Shown here piece after piece: positions 1 to 10,010 of a DNA stretch of 64,000 nt. Position numbers and translations under genes: made by a program. Within the stretch, counting starts at the first letter, position 1; each line of letters opens with the position of its first letter. Source of the DNA: Thinopyrum elongatum (Eukaryota; Streptophyta; Magnoliopsida; Poales; Poaceae); contig CM022303.1 in NCBI GenBank assembly GCA_011799875.1, positions 216,968,255 to 217,032,254 on the forward strand. The letters run 5' to 3'. The notes beneath the pieces were generated by a model. That model did not search any database. It was not told the origin of the DNA and saw nothing but the letters and a program-made list of their open reading frames with translations.

Positions 1-120
1 CTGCGGCGTCGAGGGTGCCGGGCGCGGACATGGAGTCCGCCGGCTGGTGCTGCCGTGCGCGGACGCGGAGTCCACCGACTGATGTTGTCGATGACAACCG
101 GCTGCGGGCTGCAGCCGGCG

Positions 121-895
121 CGGCTTGCTTCCAGTGGGGGCGCGCCAGCGCACCCACTGGGTGTAGCCTCCGAGCCTCCGATTGAGGAGGGGGGTTCCCC
201 ACATAAATGATCATGCAAAAGACAAAGTTAGTCCGCACAGATATATCAAATGTTTGCTTTTAGCATTGCAAGTTTTATGCGGAGGGTGCCGACTCAGTCT
301 CGTCCGAGCCCCCTTCAATCTTTTTCATGTCCCCTCCGCTCTTTGGCTTGTGCTCTCGCTTAGCCGGACAGCCGCTCTGCGGTCTATGGCTGAGAGTGGG
401 CCGCGGGGTGGAGTGTACAGTACTCAGACTCTGGGAGCGGATTTAACCGAGCAGATACTCATAAAGCAAACGGCCGGGTCGCCCGAACCGTTTTTTTCTC
501 CCGAGACATTTTTCACGTGGGTGCCCTCCAGCGTTCGCTCTTGCTAGCCGGACAGCCGCTCTGCGGTCTATGACTAAGAGTGAGCCTTTGGTACCGCACA
601 CGCTACTAGGCCGTCTGCAGGAACAAACGTCTCAGGCCAAGCGGCTAGCCTCCAGGCCAACTCTGGCTGGCGCCGGGGCGAACAGTGATGCAACTGTAAT
701 AAAATGCGGAGATAGCCCCCCGAGCATCGCTCGGGGTTATCCGAGTTTTTGCGGTGCAAAAATATGCGGGTGAGAAGCTCACATTGATTTTCATGTAGGC
801 GAGGCGGAGGTTGCCGAAGACAGCCGGCGCGGCTCAGCGCTTGCTGAGCGCGCCGGCGCACCCGCTGGGTGTAGCGTCCGAGCCTTCGGGTGCTC
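121..895 (+). repeat. Two copies of a cacccactgggtgtag hairpin motif
   Basis: At about 132-175 the sequence runs ccagtgggggcgcgcc then cagcgcacccactgggtgta; the arms ccagtggg and cccactgg are inverted repeats. A second, more diverged copy (gcgcacccgctgggtgtag) lies near 850-875. Related motifs occur in the long intron of the antisense ORF near 44275, 44405 and 44535. The function is unknown; the shared position suggests common descent. Confidence 0.65.
361..582. repeat. Pair of ~38-bp direct repeats in E0
   Basis: A block starting tagccggacagccgctctgc at 361-398 recurs at 545-582 with two substitutions (tatggctgag versus tatgactaag). The offset is 184 bp. Similar cysteine/arginine-like frames arise in each copy, but no domain is visible. 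It looks like a local tandem duplication with the interval diverged. Confidence 0.7.
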
Positions 896-1069
896 AAAGG
901 GGGGCCCGGCCAGTCGGGTCCGACCGAACGGGCGTCAAGGCGGACGGGCGGCCGGGCCGGCTCGCCTGCCGGCCAGGCGTCAGAGCAGGAGGCGGTCCAG
1001 CCGGCTTGGCATAGCCGGCAGTGCGGGTCGCGACCGACCGTCCGAATGGCGAAGCAGGCGGACGGGCTA

Positions 1070-1465
1070 GCCGGACGTTTTTTCTTTTCTCTGGCCGGCT
1101 GCTGGCAGCAGGACGTTTTTTTTAGACGGACGCTTCTTTTTCACCGGCTGTTGGCAGCCGGACGCTTCTCTCTTTTATCCGGCTGTTGGCAGCCGGCCTC
1201 TTTTTCTTTCTTTCTTTTCACCCGGACACTTCTCTTTCTTTTCTTGGGCAGCCGGCCCCCCTTTTTTTCTTTTTTCAGCCGGCTGGCAGGCAGTCGGCCT
1301 CTTCTTTTCTTTGCGCGAGCAGCCGGCCACAGCGGGCAGACGGCCCTTTTTCTTTTCTTCTTCTTTCTTTTCTTACAGCCGGCTAGGCAGCCAGCATCAA
1401 ATACTTTTTCCAGCCGGCACCGAATTTCTCTCTCTCTTTTTTTTTGGCAGCCGGCAGGCGGCCGC
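1070..1465. repeat. Polypyrimidine tract punctuated by agccggc
   Basis: Runs of T and CT (such as ttttttcttttctctgg) alternate with the heptamer cagccgg roughly every 30-50 bases: near 1095, 1145, 1170, 1193, 1250, 1278, 1320, 1376, 1411 and 1449. On the opposite strand this is a purine-rich tract punctuated by gccggct. It explains the long alternative frames on both strands here. I call no gene. Confidence 0.7.
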
Positions 1466-3027
1466 AGCAGGACCCGGCGGAGGATCGCGGGGCGCAGCCG
1501 GACGCGGGAGCAGCCGGTCGGAGGAGCAGTCGGAGGAAGCGAGGCGGGGCCAGTCCGAACGGCGACGGGGAGCCGGCGGACGCGAGGCGAGGCGGCGCTG
1601 GATGCGGAGGCCAGTCGGCGGGGCGGAGCCGGCGCGGGGCGGACGACCGGCCAGCGCGGGAGGCCGGGCGCTCCCGCAGCCGGGTTGGCGAGTGCGCGGG
1701 GGGCCGGGAGCTGGCGCGCGGAGCAGTCGGAGATGGCAGGCTGCACGGGGAGGTCGGCCGGCGCAGGAGCCAGCGGGCAGGACGGGCGCGAGGGCGCAGG
1801 CGGAGCCACGCGCGGGAGGCGACAGCTGCGACCCGGCCGGCGCGGCCAGGCGGAGCCAGCGCGCGGAGGCGGCAGCGGTGACCCGGCCGGCTGGCGGGGC
1901 GGACCGGAGGAGCGGCCAACCGGCAGCCGGCCCGGGGAAGTGCGGGCGCGCGCACGCGCGGGGGTGGAGTCGGCGCGGAGCAGAGGCGGACCCGGCAGGC
2001 GCGCGGGCCGGCTGGGTCGTGCCGGGCGCGGCTGGAGGCGTGCGGTAGCAGAGGCACGCGGCTGCAGCGGCGCAGGCGCGAGCGGGGACGCAGAGGAAAC
2101 GCGGCCTTGGCGAGGCGCGCGAGGCGAGGAGCGTGACCGGCAGCAGTGCAGCAGGAGAGCAGAACCAGGCACGGGAGCGACCGGTGGAAGAGCGATGCAG
2201 CGGCTTGGGCTGGGCGGGCGCGGAGCAGAGGACCCGGGCGGCGCAGCAACAGCAGGGAGCAGCGCGAGGTCGGAGCCAGCGAGGCACGCGAGGGAGCTGG
2301 GCCTGGGCGGAGTAACGGCCGGCGCAGGGGTGCGTGTAGATGGAGCTTGCTGGGGCGGAGGAAGCCGCGCGCCGCGGGTGCGAGGACGGAGCTCCTGCGA
2401 GGTCAGGTGGCCCGACGCTGACCGCAGCCGCGCACACGCGGCCAGGCCCTGGTTGCAGCTGGTCAGTGTCGTGGCCATGCAGCCGGCCAGCACTGTGGCG
2501 TCAGGTCAGGCAGCAGCACATTCGGTTTAGCAGCAAACCATGCTCGTGTCTGGGGGTAGTCTGGGTGATGGAAATAAAGTATTGAAGAAAGGAGATGGTC
2601 AAAGTATGGCCAATGTATGAGGATTGTATGTACTAGCATGTATGGCTATCCTCTGGGAGGAACAAAGCGGACGAAATGGCGCGGAAACGAGCGTGCATGA
2701 CGGAGAGACGCCGGAGGCGCAGGAGGCCAGGCGCGGCATACACGCGCACTGACGGGGGGCAGACGAGGAGGACGCGCCACTCGACACGGACGCGCCAGGG
2801 GCGTGCTGAAGTCGAGCCTCCGAGCGCCGCCGGAGAGACGGCAGCGGCGTCGCGGTGGTGATGACGAGGATGGCGAGGCCGACGACGAGGACGCACCGCT
2901 CCGCACGGCGCCGCCCCGGGGGCGAGTCCATGTCGAGCCCTCGAGCGTGGTCGGAGAGGCGGGCGGTGCCGCGGCGACGATGACGAAAAAGGGTCCCGCC
3001 CGGACTGCGAAACTAGCAGCAGCTTGC
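1466..3027. other. GC-rich E0 leader, no gene
   Basis: From 1466 to about 2520 the sequence is very GC-rich, with recurring ggcgcgg, gcagccgg and ggagcag words. Open frames of several hundred codons exist on both strands, but their translations are arginine/glycine/alanine- or proline/serine-rich with no domain. At 2521-2640 the composition drops and a plus-strand aataaag word occurs near 2573. 2640-3020 is again GC-rich and adjoins the PBS. Confidence 0.6.
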
Positions 3028-3045
3028 CCCACGGTGGGCGCCAAC
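3028..3045 (-). other. E0 primer-binding site
   Basis: Read on the minus strand this is TTGGCGCCCACCGTGGGG, directly next to the LTR end. The same PBS core stands after the LTRs of all three E5 copies (35382, 52937 on minus, 63099). The position fixes E0 as minus-strand and the adjacent LTR as its 5' LTR. Confidence 0.85.
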
Positions 3046-3775
3046 TGTCGTGGTATTCTCACGCGGGGGGGGGGGTGGGGGGTGCGCGACAGACAGATGC
3101 CACAGGGTGGCTTGAGGTGAGGGCAAGACTGCCGCCGGAATATCCAGGGACGGGTATGCGAGTAGTACGTGCTAGTTTACCCAGGTTCGGAGCTCTCCGG
3201 AGAGATAATACCCCTACTCCTACATGTCTGAGTATATATGTGGTATATCTGGTACAGAGTGCTCCTGGAGCTGTATCATATATCTAGCAGTAGCAGGGGG
3301 CTAGCTAGCTAGTGAGGCGTGGTGGCATGAGAGCCTCATGCTCCCGTGAGAGTGTGGAGTGGATGGATGGCTGGCTAGCTCGCTCTTATAGTGTGAGGGT
3401 AGCTTACATCCAAAGCTAGATGGGTATGGAGGGTGGTGGCCCACCCACCAACTACACTATTCGGGGGACATTGATGTGACGTGTTACACCTGCTACAATG
3501 CTCCACTATTCTCCAGCAGTGCCGGGTACGACCGTCTCGTCGGGGTCTTGTCGGTTTCGGGTTGGAGCAGCGCTTGACACCACGCAACAGGCCGGCTGGA
3601 GCAGCCGGCCGGAGGTGCAGTCGGCCCGGGCGGGCAGGCACCCCGTCCGACTGCCATCTGGAGTGGCCAGGTCGCTAGCCGGCTGGAGCAGCCGGACTGA
3701 GGGGCTTTGCTAGCCCCGATGTCTTGAAATATTGTCTCGCCGTCTTCGGGGTACCCGTGGTCAATTACTCCGACA
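3046..3775 (-). mobile_element. E0 5' LTR (730 bp), inserted in the copia polyprotein
   Basis: The LTR is bounded by the short inverted ends TGTCG and CGACA. A TATA-like ctataag lies on the minus strand near 3386. The right end falls exactly where the copia polyprotein to the right loses homology, just after the motif DHPVEQI, so this insertion cut that coding region before its reverse transcriptase. The target duplication cannot be checked because the other LTR is outside the window. Confidence 0.8.
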
Positions 3776-6139
3776 ATCATCGAAGATTTGTTCGACGGGA
3801 TGATCTCTTGAGACTCTTACTCTAACTCGTGAGAGCTTTTGTTTGGGTCGGGGTGGAACATCATCTTCGTTGTCTTGTTCTTCCTCTTGTCTATCTTCAT
3901 TGTTGTTGGCATTGATGTTCTCTTGTGGAGGTGGAGAAGGAGGTCGATGAGGTTCATCTTGTTGTACTTCCTCGTCTACTTCATCTTGACGTGTTCCACT
4001 TGTGGAAAAGTCAACTTGTGGTTCACCTTGGTGTGAAGTTGAGGCTTCCACTTGAACGGACGAGGTACTCTCCTTCACCTCCATTGGGCGAATCTTCCCA
4101 ATAGACAAGTCTTGAATCACTTCCGAAGGGTCTTTGTCTCCTACATCAATTGGCATTTGCTCTACTTGTGAGCCGTTAGATTCATCAAACTTCACATCTA
4201 CCATATCTTCAACCTTTCGGGTGAAACTGTTGTAGACACGGTAAGTGTGAGAGTTTGAGCCATAACCGAGTAGGAAACCTTCATGAGATTTAGGGGCAAA
4301 TTTCGAACGATGATGTTTATCAAGAATGTAGCACTTTGAGCCAAATACTCGAAAGTATCCAACTTGGGGTTTGTTACCGATGAGAAGCTCGTATGCCGTC
4401 TTGCCAAGAAGCTTGTGAAGATATAGTCGATTTGTTGCATGACAAGCTGTCTCAACTGCTTCCGCCCAAAAGTGTTTTGGCGTCTTGTATTCATCAAGCA
4501 TCGTTCTCTCCATCTCAATGAGTGTCCGGTTCTTCATCTCAACAACTCCATTTTGTTGAGGTGTGTACATAGCCGAGAACTCATGTGAAATCCCTTCTTC
4601 GTCAAGAAAGGTATCCATATTGGCGTTCTTGAACTCCGTTCCATTGTCGCTGCGAACCTTCTTGATTTTTACTTCAAATTGATTCTGGGCCTTCCTAGCG
4701 AAGTTTTTGAAGATCTTTTGGACCTGCGATTTATCATCAAGAAAGAACACCCACGTAAATCTTGAAAAATCATCAACAATGACTAAACCAAACGATTTAC
4801 CACCTTGACTCTTGTAGGCGTTGGGACCAAAAAGATCCATGTGGAGTAGCTCAAGCGGTCTTCTCGTGGTCATAATGTTCTTTACGGGATGACTTCCTCC
4901 AACTGGTTTTCCTGCTTGACAAGCACTGCAAAGTCTATCCTTGTCAAATATAACATCTTTAACACCAAGGATATGATCACCTTTAATAAGCTTATCAAGA
5001 TTTCGCATACCCACATGACCTAACCTTCTATGCCACAACCAACCTTTGAAAGATTTAGCAATTAAGCAAGTTCTAGGTTGAGCTCTTTTAGTGAAGTCAA
5101 CAATGTATAGATCACCTCTACGTATACCGGTAAAGACCATACTATGATTATCTTTTCAAAACACTTGCAGTCTACTTCAGTGAATAGAACACTGAGACCG
5201 AAATCGGCTAGTCTAGATACGGAAAGTAGATTGTAGCCAAGAGATTCAATGAGCATAACATTTTGGATGGAGCTGTCATGTGAGATGGCCACCTTACCGA
5301 GGCCAACCACCTTACCCTTTGAGTTATCACCAAAAGTGACATACTTTCGAGGGCCGTCGTTTTTAGCAAGCTCACAAAACATATCCTTGTCTCCGGTCAT
5401 GTGATCGGTACATCCACTATCAAGAACCCATTCCTTTCCTCCAGCCGTGTAACCACGAAGATTAGCCATAAGACCAAAGTGTCTCATAGCCTCATCAAGA
5501 TCAAGGTCACTATCATCATCCTCGTCATAATATCCATGTTCAACATCATCATCATATGAATGATCATTACCTAGAGAAGGTAATTCATTAGATTTATAAC
5601 CAAGACAATGTTCATCTTTGTGAATTATAATGACTTGAGAGATGATGTTACTAATGATTCCAACATCTCCTTTGGCATGCATGAGGTCACGAAGCTCAAA
5701 TAGACAATCACCAAACTTAGGATCACTAGAATTCATCTTATTTAAAGAAATGGACTTTTGAAGAATATCATCTAGAGTTTTCAAGGAATAGTTTGGAAAG
5801 CATTTCTCGAGATATCTCCATATAGTGTAAGAACATTCAAGTGTAGGCAAGCATACAATCAAGTTTCTAGGCAATCCTCTAATGATAAGATTAACAGTTC
5901 TAATATTGCGGATCATGTCAAGAGACTCATCGGGGGTAGGATGCAAAGGATCAATAGGAGGTGCACAAGGGCAAGTAATATACTTGTTCAAATTATATTC
6001 ATTGAAAATCTCAAGCATCTCATTTTTCCAAGCATGATAGAACTCTCCATCAAGTATAGGTACTCTACGTCTAATACTCCTAATCATAGACTCATCCATC
6101 TTCCTCCAATGGTGATTAAACCAAAGCAATGGAGACCAA
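3776..6139 (-). pseudogene. Ty1/copia polyprotein remnant (gag-protease-integrase), SIRE/Maximus-like
   Basis: It would encode the capsid, protease and integrase of a copia retrotransposon. Translation on minus from about 6150 shows a UBN2-type gag (region around YTIWRYLEKCFPNYSLKTLDD), then a retropepsin motif (WVLDSGCTDHMTGD near 5410), then an integrase with its zinc-binding part (WHRRLGHVGM, CSACQAGKP) and catalytic blocks DLFGP, RSDNGTEFKN and NGVVEMKNRT, where the usual ERKNRT has become EMKNRT. No CCHC zinc knuckle is present between gag and protease, where one is expected, so an internal deletion is likely. A single-base loss in an A-run near 5148 shifts the frame between FTEVDCK and SMVFTGIRRGDLYIVDF. 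RT and RNase H are absent because E0 inserted at 3775. Not functional. Confidence 0.9.
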
Positions 6140-6152
6140 GGCTCTGATACCA
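6140..6152 (-). other. Copia primer-binding site (initiator tRNA-Met type)
   Basis: The minus strand reads TGGTATCAGAGCC, the usual plant copia site complementary to initiator methionine tRNA, one base from the LTR boundary. It confirms minus orientation. Confidence 0.92.
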
Positions 6153-6960
6153 ATTGAAAGGATCGAGAAGAGGTGTCTAGAGGGGGGTGATTAGACCCTC
6201 AACAAGCAAAAGTAGCAGTTTTTAAGTTCTTCAAGTTGAGGTGGAGTTTTAGCACAAGTTTAAGCATTCACAATACATTTCAAGCAAGCATGCCAAGAGT
6301 ATGAGTAGCGGAAAGAGTAAAGCATGCTATTTGCAAGAAAGTAAAGGGATGGGATTGGAGTGTGCAAACGCAATGAAGACACGTAGATTTTTGGCCAGGT
6401 TTCGATAGGTGGTGCTATCGTACATCCACGTTGGTGGAGACTTCAACCCATGAAGGGTAAAGGCTGCGCGAGTCCACGAAGGGCTCCACCCATGAAGGGT
6501 CCACGAAGAAGCAACCTTGTCTATCCCACCATGGCTATCGCCCACGAAGGACTTGCCTCACTCGGGTAGATCTTCACGAAGTAGGCGATCTCCTTGCCCT
6601 TACAAACTCCTTGGTTCAACTCCACAATCTTGTCGGAGGCTCCCAAGTGACACCTAACCAATCTAGGAAACACCACTCTCCAAAAGGTAATAAATGGTGT
6701 GATGATGATGAACTCCTTGCTCTTGTGCTTCAAATGATAGTCTCCCCAACAGTCAACTCTCTCTCAAAGATTTGGCTATGGTGGAAAGATGGTTTGAGTG
6801 GAAAGCAACTTGGGGAAGGCTAGAGATCAAGATTCTTGTGGTTGGATTGGAATGTCTTGATCTCAACACATGAGTAGGTGGTTCTCTCTCAGAAAATGAG
6901 TAGTGGAAGTGTAGGCACGATCTGATGGCTCTCTCTTGAATAGAGAAGGGGGTGGAGGGG

Positions 6961-6969
6961 TATATATAG
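6961..6969 (-). promoter_or_regulatory. TATA box of the copia LTR
   Basis: Minus-strand ctatatata in a locally purine/pyrimidine-biased stretch (ggggtggagggg on plus just before it). It lies mid-LTR, as expected for the U3 promoter. No transcription evidence is available. Confidence 0.55.
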
Positions 6970-7004
6970 CCTCCACACAAAATCCAACCGTTACACACAT
7001 TTGA

Positions 7005-7480
7005 CCCAACTCGGTCAGACCGAATAGAAGAACTCGGCGAAACTGGTTTAGTTCAAAATGTGAACGTTAGGATTCTCGGTGGGACCGACATGATCAACTC
7101 GGTGGCACCGATGTGCAAGGGTTAGGGTAAAACCTCATCTCGGTGTGACCGATTGCATGAACTCGGTGGGACCGATTTCAGCAATGAGTTAAACAGAGAG
7201 TTGGTCAGGCAAACTCGGTGGGACCGATTGCATATTTTGGTGAGACCGAAATAATTACAATAGGCAACACAGAGTTTGCATTGCGAACTCGGTGGGACCG
7301 ATCGCTCATTTCGGTAAGACCGAAATGTTAGGAAGGGAAACAGAGAGTTTGCATTGCCATCTCGGTGAGACCGAGATCCCGATCGGTGTGACCGAATTGA
7401 TTAGGGTTTCTAGCAGTGGCTATGTCAAAGAAACTCGGTGGCGCCGGATAGATCAAATCGGTGGGGCCGAGTTTGACTTT
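7005..7480. repeat. Array of ~14 palindromic TCGGTnnGACCGA motifs
   Basis: Copies such as actcggtgggaccgat occur near 7011, 7076, 7098, 7138, 7160, 7214, 7238, 7286, 7309, 7360, 7382, 7433 and 7457, at uneven spacing. Each core is an interrupted palindrome (TCGGT...ACCGA). They lie in the LTR between the TATA box and the outer LTR end, that is, in U3 for a minus-strand element, where repeated promoter elements would be expected. Confidence 0.8.
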
Positions 7481-7820
7481 AGGTTTTGGACATATTTGGA
7501 AATGAGAAAGTTGTTGAGAGCTTTGGAGCATATCACTAAGCATTTTGAGCAAGTAGACCATTAAGCAACACCTCATCCCCTTTTAATAGTATTGACTTTT
7601 CCTATAGACTCAATGTGATCTTGGATCACTAAAATAGAAATGAAGAGTCTTGAGATTTTGCCAATCTTTGTCCTTAGTATCTTGAAGGGGTTCCACATCC
7701 TCTTGTTCATGCCATGCCAATGTTGAACTTTCTGAAATATACTAGATGAAGATATTAGTCCAACAAGAGATATGCTGACATTAGTTACCAAAATCACACA
7801 GGGAGCACTTGTGCTTTCAA

Positions 7821-10010
7821 AATAGTATAAACCCGCGATCACCTCCCGACTGATCACGGCCCAATAGTATAGCATGGCAGACGGACAAGGATGTAGGGCC
7901 ACTGATGAAATACTAGCATCCTACACTAAGAAATTAGGAATGCAGGTAAAATATCAACAACAGTAGCAAGGACAGGCTATGCAGCAGTATGGGATCAAAT
8001 CGACAAACAGTAGCAATACTCTAATGGAAGTAGTAGAGAGAAGGAATGGGTGATATCGGGATGATCAAAGGGAGTTTGCTTGCTTGAAGCTCGGTTGAGA
8101 AGGAAGGGTCGTCATCGATATAGTCGTACTCAAGGGCATCAGCGTCGGCAGTCTCAAGGTCTACCGGAGAGAAGAGAGGGAAGAAACAATGAATACAATG
8201 CAAACAGATGCATCACGATGCATGACATGACATTAAGCGGTGCTAGGTGTGCCCTAACGCGGTACTAGGCGATACTGGCGAAGGGGGAAAACATCCGGGA
8301 AAGTATTCCCGGTGTTCGGCATTTTCGGACAGATTAACCAGAGGGGGATGGTTGCATGTTCGTTGTGCTAGGGACGTGTGGCGGACGAACGGACTGCGTA
8401 TTTGGATTCATCTCGATTTTCTGAGCAACTTTCATGTACAAAGTATTTTCATCCGAGTTACGGATTATTTTATATTAATTATCAAAGTTTTAATTCATTT
8501 TTAGAATTAACAGAATTAATTTAAATCAAAAATATGTTATTGCATCAGCACGACATCAGCATGATGTCAGCAGTCAATAGTCTGTTGACTTGGTTAACAG
8601 ACGTGTGGGTCCCGATCGTCATTGACTGATAACTAATTAACCTAGTTAATTAGTTTAATTAGACAAGTTAAATTAATTAACCTAAATTAATTAAGTTAAC
8701 TAGTTAATTAAATTAATTATAGGTTATTTACTTATTTATATTCATTTACTCTGGGTGTGGACCCCACTGTCATAGACCCAGAGGGCCTAACTGGCGCATG
8801 GGCGCGCGGGCGCCCGACCCGGGCGAAGCCCAAGCGGGCGCGGCTGGGCACGGGCGCCGGAAGTGGCCGCCGGCGCGGAGTGGCCCGTGGGGCTGGAGGT
8901 GGGGCAGCACGGCGGAGCGGTGTCGGCGGGGCCGCGCGAGGCAGTGAGCAGGGGCGGGCGAGGCAGAGAGGCCTCAGCAGGGCGAGGCGCTGGGTGCGGC
9001 CAGCGCGCGGGCTGCACGCAGCCAGAGGCGGCCGGGCTCGGGGGGTGTAAGGGGAGGAGCAGGACGGCGAGCACTCGGGCCGGCGGGGGCGCTAGCAGGC
9101 GGCAGCGGCAGCGCAGGGTGGAAGAGGTCGACATGGGGAGCAGGGCGGGTCGACGAGCGGCGCAGCAGCAGCGAGGGTCGGGTGGGGGCGCGGGCAGTGC
9201 GCGGAGAGCAGGCGCGGTGCGCGGCCGGGGCACGGGCACGGGCGACCGTGGGCCCGGTAAACGACGCCGGGGCAGAGAGGAAAGAAGGGAGGACGGCAGC
9301 TCACCCCCGTTGCAGGGGTTCAGGGCGGCGAGGCGTGATGTAGCCGGCGGGGAGGTGGTCGGGGAGGCAAGCGACGGGCGGTGACGGGCGACGGCGTTCG
9401 GCGACGGGCGACGGGAGCGCGTGATCTCGATCCAGATCGGGAATGGGGGGAATGAGGGAGAGCTAGGGTTAGGGGGAGTGGGGGAGGCCTAAGTAGGCCA
9501 GGGGCGTGGGCTGACCTGGCTGGGCCGTGGCTCAGTTAGCTAGGGGGGTACCTTTCATTTTTTTTTCACGGTTTCTGTTTTTATTTATTTTCTTTTTTAT
9601 GTTTTCTTTTATTTACTAGTTTAATTTTGTTTTGTAATATACAAAAGTTGTACCTAATTTAGTATTAGTAATTATGCCACTACCACAAATATTTTGGCAC
9701 ATTAAATAAAGTAGTTTGTATTTGTTTATTATTCTAAGAGCATTTAAATAATAGTTTTGCCGCTGTTTCACTTACTATAGTGCATTTAAATACTTTACAG
9801 AAGTGTGGTTTCTTCACCAATATTTAGTATGGATTATTTGCCACAATCCGGACATTTTAGTTTTAATGTTTCAAAACTTTTATTGTTTGCCTTTATTTTG
9901 AATTCGAATTTGGAATCGGTTTTGAACTATCGCGAGATTAACAACAGTAACCGAGGTGACGTGGCATCATTAGTAGAGGGTTATTGTAGCTTAATTATCC
10001 GGGCATCACA
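7821..10010 (-). mobile_element. Fragment of an E6-like long LTR, minus orientation
   Basis: The right end, ttaattatccgggcatcaca, is the reverse complement of a TGTGATGCCCGGATAATTAA terminus and matches the TGTAACACCCCCGG start of E6. Order and composition follow E6: a segment like E6 near the cagcaggctatgca and cggagagagg words (about 7980-8210), an AT-rich stretch of ttaattaa words (8630-8740), a GC-rich block (8757-9480), then an AT-rich terminal part. The left portion was displaced by the copia insertion at 7821. The right flank is Athila coding sequence, so this is an insertion into it. Frames in the GC-rich block are not credible genes. Confidence 0.7.
8625..8745. repeat. AT-rich ttaattaa low-complexity stretch
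   Basis: Repeated ttaattaa, agttaatta and gttaacta words. The same kind of stretch occupies the same place in E6 copies A (about 31095-31210), B (57090-57190) and C (58775-58890), so it belongs to the long-LTR family. Confidence 0.75.

Larger units (their letters stand above)
1..3045 (-). mobile_element. E0: internal region of a minus-strand, probably non-autonomous Tat-like gypsy element
   Basis: The strand is set by the primer-binding site and LTR to the right (3028-3775). Between the PBS and the left window edge there is no recognisable gag, protease, RT or integrase on either strand. The sequence is GC-rich, low in complexity and full of stop-free frames on both strands, which reflects composition and not coding. 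Two blocks (about 130-180 and 830-895) match the cacccactgggtgtag motif found in the intron of the antisense ORF of E5 copy B (44228-44600), on the strand expected for an antisense ORF. My inference is that E0 is a deleted Tat-like relative that kept the leader and antisense-ORF region and lost gag-pol. The 3' LTR would lie left of the window. Confidence 0.55.
6154..7820 (-). mobile_element. Copia (Maximus-like) 5' LTR, 1,667 bp
   Basis: The ends are a perfect 7-bp inverted repeat, TTGAAAG at 6154 and CTTTCAA at 7814-7820. The LTR begins with the aggtgtctagaggggggtga block typical of SIRE/Maximus copia LTRs. Its length is in the range known for Maximus. A minus-strand TATA box is at 6961-6969. 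Inside lies an array of TCGGTnnGACCGA motifs (about 7011-7475). The right flank is aatag, the expected 5-base duplication, whose partner is outside the window. Confidence 0.88.

Noticed and set aside
890..2530. 546-codon open frame on plus, and 450-, 346- and 288-codon frames on minus
   Set aside because: They overlap on both strands in a GC-rich repeat region, are dominated by R/G/A or P/S/R, and have no domain. Stop codons are rare by composition.
6140..6152. tRNA-like sequence
   Set aside because: Only the 13 bases complementary to a tRNA 3' end are present; it is a primer-binding site. The same holds for the other PBS sites.
8757..9384. Overlapping open frames in the GC-rich block of the long LTR
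   Set aside because: Same composition effect, inside a non-coding LTR family; no conserved domain.
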